A program made the translations under genes and the position numbers. The notes beneath the pieces were generated by a model. The model made no database searches and had not been told where the DNA came from. It saw only the letters and a program-made list of their open reading frames with translations. DNA of 64,000 nt, from positions 1-64,000 of the forward strand of contig NZ_JBEXNL010000023.1 in the NCBI RefSeq assembly GCF_040611135.1, given 5' to 3'. The DNA is from Tsukamurella sp040611135 (GTDB taxonomy: Bacteria; Actinomycetota; Actinomycetes; Mycobacteriales; Mycobacteriaceae). Positions 16,377-26,285 of this stretch are shown one piece after another (position 1 is the stretch's first letter; every line of letters begins with the position of its first letter).

Positions 16377-17273
16377 GTGCGCATCCGCCATCGTCTCACC
16401 CAGGCCGTCGGCGCCACCGCCGTCGCCGTGCTGGCGCTCACCGCGTGCGGTACCGCATCGTCGGACTCGGGAGACGGCAAGCCCTCGATCGTCGCGTCCA
16501 CCGACGTCTACGGCGCCATCGCCACGGCCGTCGCGGGCGAGGACGCCACGGTCACCTCGCTGTTCACCAACCCCACGGGTGACCCGCACGAGTTCGAGCC
16601 CTCCGCGCAGGACACGCTGACAGTGAAGAAGGCCTCCGTGCTCGTCTACAACGGCGGCCACTACGACGCGTACATGGAGAAGGCCGCCGAGGGCGCGTCC
16701 GCGGCGAAGGTCGACGCCACCTCGATCCAATCGCCCAAGGGCGAGAACGAGCACGTCTTCTACGACCTGCCCACCATGCAGAAGGTCGCCGACGCCGTCG
16801 CGAAGGCGCTGGCCGAGAAGGACGCCGCGCACCGCGAGGGCTACGTCGGCCGCGCCAAGGCCTTCTCGACCAAGCTGGACGCCGTGATCGCGCAGGCCCG
16901 CGCGATCGGTCAAGCCAACCCCGGCGCCAAGGTGGCCGCCACCGAGCCCGTCGCCGGCTACCTGCTGACCCTCGCGGGCCTCACCGACGTGGCCCCCGCC
17001 CGCTACACCGCCGCCATCGAATCCGGCACCGACCCCGCGCCCGCCGACATCGCCGCCGCGAACGCGCTGGTCAGCGGCAAGCAGGTACGCGCCGTCGTGC
17101 TCAACTCGCAGACCGAGAACCCCGTCACCAACGCCCTGGCGAAGACCGCCGAGACCGCGGGCGTGCCCGTCGTGAAGGTCACCGAATCGCTGCCCGCGGG
17201 CGTCGACGACTACGTCACGTGGCAGGCGGGCAACGTCAAGAGCCTGTCCGACGCACTCGCGCCGCGCCCGTGA
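16377..17273 (+). CDS. znuA: Zinc ABC transporter, substrate-binding lipoprotein
   Basis: A 298-residue cluster A-I (TroA/ZnuA) binding protein. The signal peptide ends in lipobox LTAC with Cys24 as lipid anchor. Metal-ligand candidates are His in DPHEFEPSAQD, His in NGGHYDAYM and His in ENEHVFYDLP. There is no long His-rich loop. The GTG at 16377 follows AGGAG and gives the best signal peptide. Zinc rather than manganese is inferred from the Zur box. The stop overlaps the start of the ATPase gene (GTGA). Confidence 0.88.
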   Translation: MRIRHRLTQAVGATAVAVLALTACGTASSDSGDGKPSIVASTDVYGAIATAVAGEDATVTSLFTNPTGDPHEFEPSAQDTLTVKKASVLVYNGGHYDAYMEKAAEGASAAKVDATSIQSPKGENEHVFYDLPTMQKVADAVAKALAEKDAAHREGYVGRAKAFSTKLDAVIAQARAIGQANPGAKVAATEPVAGYLLTLAGLTDVAPARYTAAIESGTDPAPADIAAANALVSGKQVRAVVLNSQTENPVTNALAKTAETAGVPVVKVTESLPAGVDDYVTWQAGNVKSLSDALAPRP

Positions 17274-18061
17274 GCGCACCGTCGGTCCCCCGGACCGGGG
17301 GCGGCGCACCGTCGGGCCCGCGGCCGGTCATCAGCCTGCGCGGCGCGGCCCTGCGTTACCCGGACCGCGTCCTGTGGGACGGGCTGGACCTCGACATCGA
17401 GCCCGGCGAATTCATCGCCGTACTCGGCCCGAACGGCGCCGGCAAGACCTCTCTGCTGCGCATCCTCCTCGGGCAGACCCAGCTGTCATCCGGAACCGTG
17501 CAGGTCAACGGGCGGATCGGGTACATCCCGCAGCAGCGCGCGCTCGACGCGTCCGTGCCCCTGCGCGGGCGCGACCTCGTGGGTCTGGGCTTCGACGGGG
17601 CCGCGTGGGGCATCGGCCTGCGGAACCGTAGGGCCCGACGGTCCGCCGTCGACACCGCCCTCGCGCAGGTCGACGCTGCGGCCTTCGCCGACGCCCCGCT
17701 GGGCTCGCTGTCCGGCGGCGAGCAGCAGCGGCTGCGGGTCGCGCAGGCCCTGGCCTCGGACCCGACGATCCTGCTCTGCGACGAGCCGCTGCTCTCGCTG
17801 GACCCGGGCAACCAGCAGCTCGCCGTCTCGCTCATCGAGCGGCGCCGCCGCGAGCACCACACCGCGGTGCTGTTCGTGACCCACGAGATCAACCCCGTGC
17901 TCCCCTACTGCGACCGCGTGCTCTACCTGGTGGACGGACGGTTCGAGGTGGGGCCCACGAACGACGTGATGACCTCCGAGCGGCTCTCGCGGCTCTACCG
18001 GACGCCCGTCGACGTGCTGCACGTGCGCGACCGGCTGGTCGTGGTGGGGGGCGACGAGTAG
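17270..18061 (+). CDS. znuC: Zinc ABC transporter, ATP-binding protein
   Basis: A 263-residue ATPase with Walker A GPNGAGKT, signature LSGGEQQRLRVAQAL, Walker B TILLCDEPLL and the switch His in FVTHEI. It energises zinc import through the permease encoded next. The GTG start overlaps the znuA stop. The first codons carry the 15-mer GTGAGCGCACCGTCG, identical to the start of the unrelated gene at 55791, because both contain the iterated 9-mer. Confidence 0.9.
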   Translation: MSAPSVPRTGGGAPSGPRPVISLRGAALRYPDRVLWDGLDLDIEPGEFIAVLGPNGAGKTSLLRILLGQTQLSSGTVQVNGRIGYIPQQRALDASVPLRGRDLVGLGFDGAAWGIGLRNRRARRSAVDTALAQVDAAAFADAPLGSLSGGEQQRLRVAQALASDPTILLCDEPLLSLDPGNQQLAVSLIERRRREHHTAVLFVTHEINPVLPYCDRVLYLVDGRFEVGPTNDVMTSERLSRLYRTPVDVLHVRDRLVVVGGDE

Positions 18062-18961
18062 ATGGACCACCTCAAGGAGTTCGGCAACCTGTCGCTGACC
18101 TGGGAGCTGCTGCAGCAGCCCTTCGTGCAGTGGGCGCTGCTCGCCGCGGCGCTGCTGGGCGTGCTCGCGGGCGTGCTCGGCCCGCTCATCGTGTCCCGGC
18201 AGATGGCCTTCAGCGTGCACGGCACGTCCGAGCTGTCGCTGACCGGCGCCGCATTCGCCCTGCTCATGGGCTGGAGCGTGGGCGCCGGCGCCCTGCTCGG
18301 CTCGCTGGTGGCGGGGCTGCTGTTCGGTCTGCTCGGGGTGTACGCCCGCGAGCGCGATTCGGTGATCGGCGTGATCATGGCCTTCGGGCTGGGCCTGTCC
18401 GTGTTGTTCCTCGCGCTGCACGACGGTCGGCAGGGCACGGCGTTCGCGCTGCTGACGGGCCAGGTCGTGGCGGTCGGGCTCTCCGGGGTCACGCTGATGG
18501 CGATCACCACCGTGGTGGTGCTGGCGATCCTCGCGGTGATCTACCGGCCGCTGCTGTTCCTGTCGACCGACCCCGATGTGGCCGCCGCGCACGGCGTCCC
18601 GGTCAAGACGCTGTCGGTGGTGTTCGCGATGCTCGTGGGCGCCGCGGCCGCGCAGGGCGTGCAGATCGTCGGGGCGCTACTGGTGATGAGCCTGCTCATC
18701 ACGCCCGCCGCGGCCGCCGCGCGGGTCACCAGCTCGCCCGGCACGGCGACGGTGCTCTCGCTGGTCTTCGCACTGGTGTCGGCCGTGGGCGGCATCGTCC
18801 TCTCGCTCGCCCCCGCGCTGCCGGTGTCGGTGTTCGTCACCACGATCTCGTTCGTCATCTACATGATCTGCCGGCTGGTCGGGCAGCGCGGGCGGCGGGG
18901 CACCGTCGCGCCGGTCGAGGAGTCGCACGACTGCCGGCACGCGCTACCGTCGAAGGCGTGA
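18062..18961 (+). CDS. znuB: Zinc ABC transporter, permease
   Basis: A 299-residue ABC-3 family membrane subunit with about eight helices. Typical features are GPLIVSRQMAFSVHGTSELSLTG (split here by its helix) and the run GALLVMSLLITPAAAA near the C-terminal third. It starts directly after the znuC stop and overlaps pxpA at its end (GTGA), so all four genes form one Zur-controlled operon. Confidence 0.9.
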   Translation: MDHLKEFGNLSLTWELLQQPFVQWALLAAALLGVLAGVLGPLIVSRQMAFSVHGTSELSLTGAAFALLMGWSVGAGALLGSLVAGLLFGLLGVYARERDSVIGVIMAFGLGLSVLFLALHDGRQGTAFALLTGQVVAVGLSGVTLMAITTVVVLAILAVIYRPLLFLSTDPDVAAAHGVPVKTLSVVFAMLVGAAAAQGVQIVGALLVMSLLITPAAAAARVTSSPGTATVLSLVFALVSAVGGIVLSLAPALPVSVFVTTISFVIYMICRLVGQRGRRGTVAPVEESHDCRHALPSKA

Positions 18962-19716
18962 AGGTCGATCTCAACGCCGACTGCGGCGAGTCCTACGGCG
19001 CGTGGACGCTCGGCGACGATGCCGCCCTGCTGGAGGTCGTGACCTCCGCGAACGTCGCCTGCGGGTTCCACGCCGGCGACCCGACGATCCTCCGCGGGAC
19101 CTGCTCCCTCGCCACCCGCCGCGGCGTCGCGATCGGCGCGCAGGTCGGATACGCCGACCTGCGCGGCTTCGGCCGCCGGGCGATGGACGTCCCCGCCGCT
19201 GACCTGACCGCCGACGTGATCTACCAGATCGGCGCCCTGCAGGCGATCGCCCGGAGCGTGGGCGGCACCGTCGGATACGTGAAACCGCACGGCGCGCTGT
19301 ACAACCGGATCGTGGCCGATTCCGGGCAGGCGGAGGCCGTCGTGGCGGGCGTGCTCGCCGCCGCCCCCGGCCTTCCGGTGCTCGGCCTCCCCGGCTCGGC
19401 GTTCCTCCGCAGCGCGGAGGCAGCCGGGCTGCGCACGGTGCGCGAGGCGTTCGCCGACCGCGCCTACCTGCCCGACGGTGCGCTCGTCCCCCGCTCCCAC
19501 GAGGGCTCCGTCCTGCACGACCCCGACGAGATCGCCGCGCGCGTGCTGCGGATGGTCGCCGACGGCACCGTCGAATCGATCGACGGCACCGAGGTCGAGG
19601 TCGCGCCGGACTCCGTGTGTGTACACGGCGACAATCCGTCCGCCGTCGCCGTCGCGCGGCGCCTGCGGACCGTGCTCGACGGTGCCGGGGTGGCGCTCGC
19701 GCCGTTCACGCGCTGA
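18958..19716 (+). CDS. pxpA: 5-oxoprolinase subunit A (LamB/YcsF family)
   Basis: PxpA opens 5-oxoproline to glutamate together with PxpB and PxpC. The 252-residue protein begins KVDLNADCGESYG, the family signature, and contains ANVACGFHAGDP and VKPHGALYN. The GTG start overlaps the znuB stop, so it is the last gene of the zinc operon, an unexpected link. No pxpB or pxpC lies in the window; they may be elsewhere or the subunit may have another role here. Confidence 0.92.
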   Translation: MKVDLNADCGESYGAWTLGDDAALLEVVTSANVACGFHAGDPTILRGTCSLATRRGVAIGAQVGYADLRGFGRRAMDVPAADLTADVIYQIGALQAIARSVGGTVGYVKPHGALYNRIVADSGQAEAVVAGVLAAAPGLPVLGLPGSAFLRSAEAAGLRTVREAFADRAYLPDGALVPRSHEGSVLHDPDEIAARVLRMVADGTVESIDGTEVEVAPDSVCVHGDNPSAVAVARRLRTVLDGAGVALAPFTR

Positions 19717-19719
19717 CGG

Positions 19720-20301
19720 TCAGCCGATGAACCGGGCGGGCGCGGTGGCGACGAGGCGGACGCAGTGCGCGACCAGCTGTTCGCGGGTGACGTCGAGCCG
19801 ACCGGACAGATACTCGGTGAACAGTGAGGTCAGCGCGCCGACGAGGCCGATCGACACGAGCCGTCGGGTGGTCTCGTCGACCTGGCTCGGCATGGCGCCG
19901 GCCACCACGGCGAAGAAGTCGGGCATGCGACCGAGACCGCGCTCGGACAGTGCGGCCTCGCGATAGGGCGCGAGCAGGAGCACCCGTCCCGCGTCGGGGT
20001 TGTCGATGACCAGCTCGACGAATGCGGCCACGGCCGCCGTCGAGACCTCCGCGGGGTTCGCCGCGCCGCGCACCGCGCCGACCAGCGCCTCCTGCGCGCG
20101 GTCACTGACATCGTCGAACACCGCCTGCGCGAAACCGTCCCGGGTGCCGAAGGCCTCGTAGAAGTAGCGCTCCGTGATGCCCGTCGCCCGGCACACGGCG
20201 CGCACCCCCAGAGCGCCCGCCTCCGCGCCGCCCAACAGAGTGATGCCCTCGTCCAGCATCGCCCGGCGGCGGTTCTGCTGCCGTTCCTCCAGCGATACCA
20301 T
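19720..20301 (-). CDS. TetR family regulator
   Basis: A 193-residue regulator. The HTH is visible near residues 28-55 (LGVRAVCRATGITERYFYEA), followed by a helical ligand domain. It is tail to tail with pxpA with three bases between them and has no divergent partner. Its target is not evident. A plain rlmB gene follows in the same direction 68 bases after its start region, so local control of rlmB is unlikely. Confidence 0.88.
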   Translation of the reverse strand: MVSLEERQQNRRRAMLDEGITLLGGAEAGALGVRAVCRATGITERYFYEAFGTRDGFAQAVFDDVSDRAQEALVGAVRGAANPAEVSTAAVAAFVELVIDNPDAGRVLLLAPYREAALSERGLGRMPDFFAVVAGAMPSQVDETTRRLVSIGLVGALTSLFTEYLSGRLDVTREQLVAHCVRLVATAPARFIG

Positions 20302-20369
20302 CCGTGCAGACTAGCGCAGAATCACGTGCGCCATAGCAAAACTATCAGGTCAAGACAGCGAACAACGGA

Positions 20370-21337
20370 TCACTGATTGCGGCGCTGCCGCGCGAACTCC
20401 GCCAGCACCACACCGGCGGCGACGGACGCGTTCAGCGACTCCACCGACGACGCGATGGGGATCGACAGGATCGAGTCGCAGTTCTCGCGCACCAATCGCG
20501 ACAGGCCCTTGCCCTCGGATCCGACCACGACGACCACGCCGGTGTCGGCCCGGTAGTCGTCGAGGTCCACGTCGCCGCCCGCGTCCAGGCCGACGACCTG
20601 CAGGCCGGCCGCCGCGTAATCCGCCAGCGTGCGGTTGAGGTTCGGCGCCTGCGCCACCGGCAGCCGCGCCGCGGCACCCGCGGACGTGCGCCAGGTGACG
20701 GCGGTGACCGCGGCGGACCGTCGACCCGGGATGACCACGCCGTGCCCGCCGAACGCGGCCGTGGACCGGATCACGGCGCCCAGGTTGCGGGGGTCGGTGA
20801 TGTTGTCCAGGGCCACGATGAGCGGCGCCTCGCCGAGGTCCTGTGCCCGGGCGACGAGATCATCCGGATGGGCGTAGGTGTACGGCGGGACCTGCAGGGC
20901 GATGCCCTGGTGCAGGCCGTTCTCGCTCATCCGGTCCAGCTCGCCGCGCTGCACCTCGAGGATCGCGATGCCCTTGTCGGCCGCGATCTGCACCGACTCG
21001 GTGAGCCGCTCGTCGTTCTGCGCACCGATCGCCACGTACAGCGCCGTCGCCGGGACGCCCGCGCGGAGGCACTCGACGACGGGGTTACGGCCGAGAACGT
21101 ACTCGGGCCCGTCGTCGGCGGCGCGGCCGGCGACCTTCGGACGGCGCTGCGGCGTGGTGGCCGCCTTCGCCGCGGCCCGCGCCTTCTTGTGCGCGGGGTG
21201 GTACGGGCGGTCCTTCGCGGCCGGCGTCGCGCCGCGCCCCTCGAGCCCGCGTCGCCGGACGCCGCCGGACCCCTGGACCTGTCCCTTCTTGGTGCCCGCC
21301 TTGCGGACCGCGCCACGGCGCTGCGAGTTGCCTGCCA

Positions 21338-21338
<1 letters not shown>
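20370..21338 (-). CDS. rlmB: 23S rRNA (guanosine2251-2'-O)-methyltransferase RlmB
   Basis: A 322-residue SPOUT methyltransferase that modifies the ribosomal P-loop. A basic, low-complexity N-terminal extension of about 75 residues precedes the substrate-binding domain (YVLGRNPVVECLRAGVPATA). The knotted catalytic domain has NITDPRNLGAVIRSTAAFGG, VVGSEGKGLSRL and IPIASSVESLNASVAAGVVL. The ATG shares one base with the cysS stop (TGATG), as at the mycobacterial Rv3579c-cysS1 locus. Confidence 0.94.
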
Positions 21339-22738
<1,400 letters not shown>

Positions 22739-22787
22739 GTGGACTGATTCTACGGGTCGGGGCCCGCGCGCCTCGCAGGTCAGGGGC

Positions 22788-22817
22788 TTCGACGGTGCGC
22801 GCCCGAAAAGGTAGGAT
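22788..22817 (+). promoter_or_regulatory. rarD promoter, leaderless
   Basis: TTCGAC (22788-22793) and TAGGAT (22812-22817) are 18 bases apart, and the -10 ends six bases before the GTG at 22824. The -35 is built from one copy of the iterated 9-mer (CGACGGTGC, 22790-22798). Confidence 0.55.
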
Positions 22818-22823
22818 CATTCG

Positions 22824-23747
22824 GTGGCCGATCGCGACGTCTCCGAGGTGACCCGCGGCACCGCCATGGGCATCGCCGCCTACCTGCTCTGGGGCCTGTT
22901 CCCCCTGTACTTCGACGCCCTCAAGCCCACCGGACCGTGGGAGATCCTGGCCCACCGCATCCTGTGGACGCTGGTGCTGTGCGGCGCAGCGCTACTGATC
23001 CTGCGCGACCTCGGCTGGATCCGGCCGGTGCTGCGCCAGCCGCGGCTGCTGGCCGGGGTGACGATCGCCGCGCTGCTCATCTCCGCCAACTGGATCGTCT
23101 ACATCGTGGCGGTCACGTCGGGCCACACGTCGGACGCGGCGCTCGGCTACTTCCTGAACCCGCTGGTCACGGTCGCACTGGGCGTCATCGTGCTGCGCGA
23201 GCGGCTGCGGCCGCTGCAGTGGGTGGCGGTCGGCATCGGCGTGCTGGCGTTCGTCTACCTGGCGGTGGTGGCGGGGACCTTCCCCGTGACGGCCCTGGCG
23301 CTGGCGTTCTCGTTCGGCCTGTACGGGCTCGTGAAGAACAAGGTCGGCGCGCACCTGAACGCGCTGCAGGGGTTGACGCTGGAGACCGCGATCCTCGCGC
23401 CGATCGCCGCGATAGTCCTGGTGGTCATCGCGGTGTGGGGCAGCGGGTTGGACTTCGCCCGCCACGGCGCCGGCCACGCCGCGCTGCTCGCCTTCGCCGG
23501 CGTCGCGACCGCGGTGCCGCTGCTGCTCTTCGCCGCGGCCGCCCGCCGGATCCCACTGGTGACCGTGGGGCTGATCCAGTTCGCAACGCCGATCATGCAG
23601 CTCCTGTGCGCGGTGCTCTTCCTCGGCGAGCACGTCTCGACCGCGCGGTGGATCGGCTTCGGCATCGTCTGGGTCGCACTGGTCCTGCTGACGATCGACA
23701 GCGTGCTGACGCTGCGTCGGGCCCGGCCCAACCGGCAGCCGGAGTAG
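22824..23747 (+). CDS. rarD: RarD-type EamA transporter
   Basis: A 307-residue inner-membrane protein of ten helices with two EamA repeats. The start GIAAYLLWGLFPLYF and the downstream LGYFLNPLVTVALGVIVLRE are typical of RarD. Members export small metabolites; the named chloramphenicol phenotype may not apply. The GTG start is supported by the close promoter. It is divergent from cysS and converges on ispF across a 670-base repeat element. Confidence 0.9.
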   Translation: MADRDVSEVTRGTAMGIAAYLLWGLFPLYFDALKPTGPWEILAHRILWTLVLCGAALLILRDLGWIRPVLRQPRLLAGVTIAALLISANWIVYIVAVTSGHTSDAALGYFLNPLVTVALGVIVLRERLRPLQWVAVGIGVLAFVYLAVVAGTFPVTALALAFSFGLYGLVKNKVGAHLNALQGLTLETAILAPIAAIVLVVIAVWGSGLDFARHGAGHAALLAFAGVATAVPLLLFAAAARRIPLVTVGLIQFATPIMQLLCAVLFLGEHVSTARWIGFGIVWVALVLLTIDSVLTLRRARPNRQPE

Positions 23748-23773
23748 CTTCGCGGCTGCACTCCTGTCGGTCC

Positions 23774-24364
23774 GTGTGTCGCTGCGCGAAGGCCATGCGC
23801 GCGACGCATAGCCCACAAATGCGCTGTTCAGAGGCACTTTTCGGGATCGACCCCATGCGTCGAACACATACCCCGGCACCACGATCAGATCGACGCCCGG
23901 CGAACGCTCGTGGCTTCCAGCGGGGGACCGAACGCCGCGCGGGGGTCAGCCGGTCCCCCACGAAACACACCCGGCTTCCAACAGGGGACCGAACGCCGCG
24001 CAGGGGTCAGCCGGTCCCCGACCGCACGTAACGGCTTTCGGTGGGGGACCGAACGCCGCGCAGGGGTCAACCTGTCCCCCACCGCACGTACGGCTTCCGG
24101 TAGGGGTTCGAACGTGCGGCGGGCGGATCGGCGTCGCGCGGGGGACGACACTCCGCCGCGCCAACCCTCAGCGGACCGACGCACCGGGACCCCACTCAGC
24201 CGAGTGATCCCAGCGCGAGTGATATGCAGCGACGGCGGCCCGGTGTTGCCGCCCGCACTGGGCGAAGGGGCATGCGCGGCACGCATCGCAGACCGCAACA
24301 AAACAACGCTGACCTGCAGGTATTCAGCTATGCGCGCGACGCATGACTTCGTGGATCGACACAC
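23774..24364. repeat. Intergenic repeat element, copy A (full)
   Basis: This 591-bp element fills the gap between convergent rarD and ispF. Its ends are inverted repeats: 23774-23812 (GTGTGTCGCTGCGCGAAGG onward) matches the complement of 24327-24364 (GTGTGTCGATCCACGAAGT onward), about three quarters identical. Inside each end lie two small hairpins of type CATGCG-N5-CGCATG about 60 bases apart. The centre is a tandem array (23912-24150). The same architecture recurs at 42923-43428. Open frames exist on both strands but none looks like a real protein. Confidence 0.85.
23912..24150. repeat. Tandem ~60-bp repeat array in element A (four units)
   Basis: Units start at 23912, 23973, 24033 and 24092 with GGCTTCC or GGCTTTC. 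The first three contain GGGGACCGAACGCCGCGC and end with GGTCCCC or a close variant, so each can fold on GGGGACC/GGTCCCC arms. The fourth is a diverged half unit with GGGGTTCGAACGT. Unit spacing is 61, 60 and 59 bases. Confidence 0.9.
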
Positions 24365-24418
24365 ACCCCGCGGGCCGACAACGGCACCCGGCCCGGCAAC
24401 CACGCCACGGGGCGGGGC

Positions 24419-24892
24419 TCAGCCCGCCGGATAGACCAGGGCCGTCGCCATCGCGGCGACCCCCTCACCGCGGCCGGTGAGCCCCAGGCCGTCGGTCGTG
24501 GTGGCGGACACGGAGACCGGCGCACCGAGCAACTCACTCAGCACTGCGACCGCCTCGGCACGCCGCGGCCCGACCTTGGGCCGGTTCCCGATCAGCTGCA
24601 CGGCGGCGTTCCCGACCGCGAAACCGGCGGACTCAAGCAGCGCACGCACGTGCGCGAGCATCGACGCACCCGTGATCCCGACGTTGTCCGACCGCCCCAC
24701 CCCGAACACGGTCCCCAGGTCACCGAGGCCGCCGGCCGAGAGCAGCGCATCGCACAGCGCATGCACCGCGACGTCGCCGTCGGAGTGGCCCGAGCAACCG
24801 TCACCGTCGAACTGGAGCCCCAGCATCCAGCACGGACGACCCGCCTCGAACGGATGGACATCGGTCCCGATCCCGACCCGCGGCACGATCAT
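24419..24892 (-). CDS. ispF: 2-C-methyl-D-erythritol 2,4-cyclodiphosphate synthase
   Basis: IspF makes the cyclic diphosphate intermediate of the MEP isoprenoid pathway. The 157-residue length is normal. The zinc site is seen in GIGTDVHPFEAG (Asp-x-His) and SGHSDGDVAVHAL, and the substrate loop in GRSDNVG. It overlaps the ispD stop by four bases (ATGA), as in many actinobacteria. Its 3' end abuts element A. Confidence 0.95.
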   Translation of the reverse strand: MIVPRVGIGTDVHPFEAGRPCWMLGLQFDGDGCSGHSDGDVAVHALCDALLSAGGLGDLGTVFGVGRSDNVGITGASMLAHVRALLESAGFAVGNAAVQLIGNRPKVGPRRAEAVAVLSELLGAPVSVSATTTDGLGLTGRGEGVAAMATALVYPAG

Positions 24893-25551
24893 GTGAACTC
24901 CTCGGCGAGCGCCAGCGCGACCCGCAGGTCGAAGGCGGTGGTGATCTTCATCGCCAGGGGATCCCCGGCGACGGTGACGACGCTGCCACCGGCCCGCTCG
25001 ACGAGGCCCGCGTCGTCGGTGGCCAGCGCACCGGGCGCGGCGGCGTAGGCCGCGAGCAGCGCGGCGGCGGCGAAACCCTGGGGCGTCTGGACTGCGCGCA
25101 GGTCCGCCCGGTCGACGGTGCCGAGCACGACCCCGTCGGCATCGACCCGCTTGACGGTGTCCACGACCGGCAGCACGGGGATGACGGCGGAGGCGCCGGC
25201 ACGCACCGCGTCGACCACCCGCTCGATCATCGCGGGCGGGGTCAACGGCCGGGCCGCGTCGTGCACCAGGACCGTCACCGCCGAGCCCGCCACGGCCAGA
25301 CCGGCCCGCACCGAGTCGGTGCGCTCGGCGCCGCCGACGACGACCCGCGCCCGCGGGACGAGGGGCCGCGCACCGTCGACCATGTCCTGCGGGACCATGA
25401 CGACGACCTCGTCGACCACGCCGGACGCGAAAAGGCCGTCCACTGCCCAGGTGAGCAGTGGACGGCCGTGAAGCTCCACGAACGCCTTGGGGATGCTGCG
25501 ACCCAGGCGCGTCCCCTGCCCGGCGGCGGGGACCAGCGCGACGACGGTCAG
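24889..25551 (-). CDS. ispD: 2-C-methyl-D-erythritol 4-phosphate cytidylyltransferase, probable CTG start
   Basis: IspD transfers CMP to methylerythritol phosphate. The nucleotide-binding motif VPAAGQGTRLGR lies upstream of the first GTG (25479), so that GTG cannot be the true start. Reading back, the frame has no ATG, GTG or TTG between the motif and the carD stop, but CTG at 25551 overlaps that stop as CTGA, the same geometry as the ATGA and GTGA couplings nearby. This gives a 220-residue protein. Conserved HDAARPL and KITTAFDLRVA are present. The gene lies in the carD-ispD-ispF operon. Confidence 0.9.
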   Translation of the reverse strand: MTVVALVPAAGQGTRLGRSIPKAFVELHGRPLLTWAVDGLFASGVVDEVVVMVPQDMVDGARPLVPRARVVVGGAERTDSVRAGLAVAGSAVTVLVHDAARPLTPPAMIERVVDAVRAGASAVIPVLPVVDTVKRVDADGVVLGTVDRADLRAVQTPQGFAAAALLAAYAAAPGALATDDAGLVERAGGSVVTVAGDPLAMKITTAFDLRVALALAEEFT

Positions 25552-26036
25552 GACGCGGCCGCCAGCACCTCGTCCAGCAGCAGGGCCGCCTTCTCGTCGT
25601 TGGTGGACTCCGCGAGCGCGAGCTCGCCCACCAGGATCTGGCGGGCCTTGGTCAGCATGCGCTTCTCGCCGGCCGACAGCCCGCGGTCCTGCTCACGACG
25701 CCACAGGTCGCGCACGACCTCGGCCACCTTGTTCACATCGCCCGATGCCAGCTTCTCGAGGTTCGCCTTGTACCGGCGCGACCAGTTCGTGGGCTCCTCG
25801 GTGTGGGGCGCGCGCAGGACCTGGAACACCTTGTCCAGCCCCTCCTGGCCGACCACGTCACGAACGCCGACGACCTCGGCGTTCTCCGCGGGAACCTTGA
25901 CCGTCAGATCACCCTGTGCGACCTTGAGCACGAGGTACTCGCGCTCACGTCCACCGATGGTCTTGATCTCGATAGCTTCGATCAGTGCGGCACCGTGATG
26001 GGGGTAGACAACGGTGTCTCCGACCTTGAAAATCAT
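25548..26036 (-). CDS. carD: RNA polymerase-binding transcription factor CarD
   Basis: CarD binds the RNA polymerase beta lobe and stabilises open complexes, mainly at rRNA promoters. The 162-residue protein has the N-terminal Tudor-like RID (FKVGDTVVYPHHGAALIEAI) and a C-terminal helical DNA-binding part with the conserved Trp in VVRDLWRREQDRGLS. AAGGGG and AAGGA precede the ATG. A TATCCT -10 lies about 30 bases upstream. ispD and ispF follow in one operon. Confidence 0.97.
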   Translation of the reverse strand: MIFKVGDTVVYPHHGAALIEAIEIKTIGGREREYLVLKVAQGDLTVKVPAENAEVVGVRDVVGQEGLDKVFQVLRAPHTEEPTNWSRRYKANLEKLASGDVNKVAEVVRDLWRREQDRGLSAGEKRMLTKARQILVGELALAESTNDEKAALLLDEVLAAAS

Positions 26037-26285
26037 CTGATCCTTGCCCCTTTCGATATGACCAGGATAACACGGGGGCGAATGGAGCTGCTCGGCAACG
26101 TCGCAGGTCAGGACTCATACCGGGCTTGACAAGGGAACCCTGGGCTGATCAACGGGGTGATCGCCAACCCTGGACCACGCCCGCCGACGCGGCCGGATGC
26201 GCCTTCTACTACGCTGCGTGGTGACATACTCAGCATCGTCCGCACGCGGGTGTCGCCGCGCACGGGGATGGAAACTGGAGGAACC

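Noticed and set aside
24105..24120. GGGGTTCGAACG as a tRNA T-arm
   Set aside because: No acceptor stem, anticodon arm or CCA-side pairing surrounds it, here or at 43188 and 50846. I found no tRNA gene in the window.
23912..24150. Tandem array read as a CRISPR array
   Set aside because: The whole ~60-bp unit is repeated, not a short repeat with unique spacers; there are only four units and no cas genes.
23885..24434. Repetitive open frames in element A (for example GDRLTPARRSVP-like text)
   Set aside because: Frames are open on both strands because the unit is near a multiple of three and GC-rich; they are Arg/Pro-rich, lack ribosome sites and are not kept end to end in element B.
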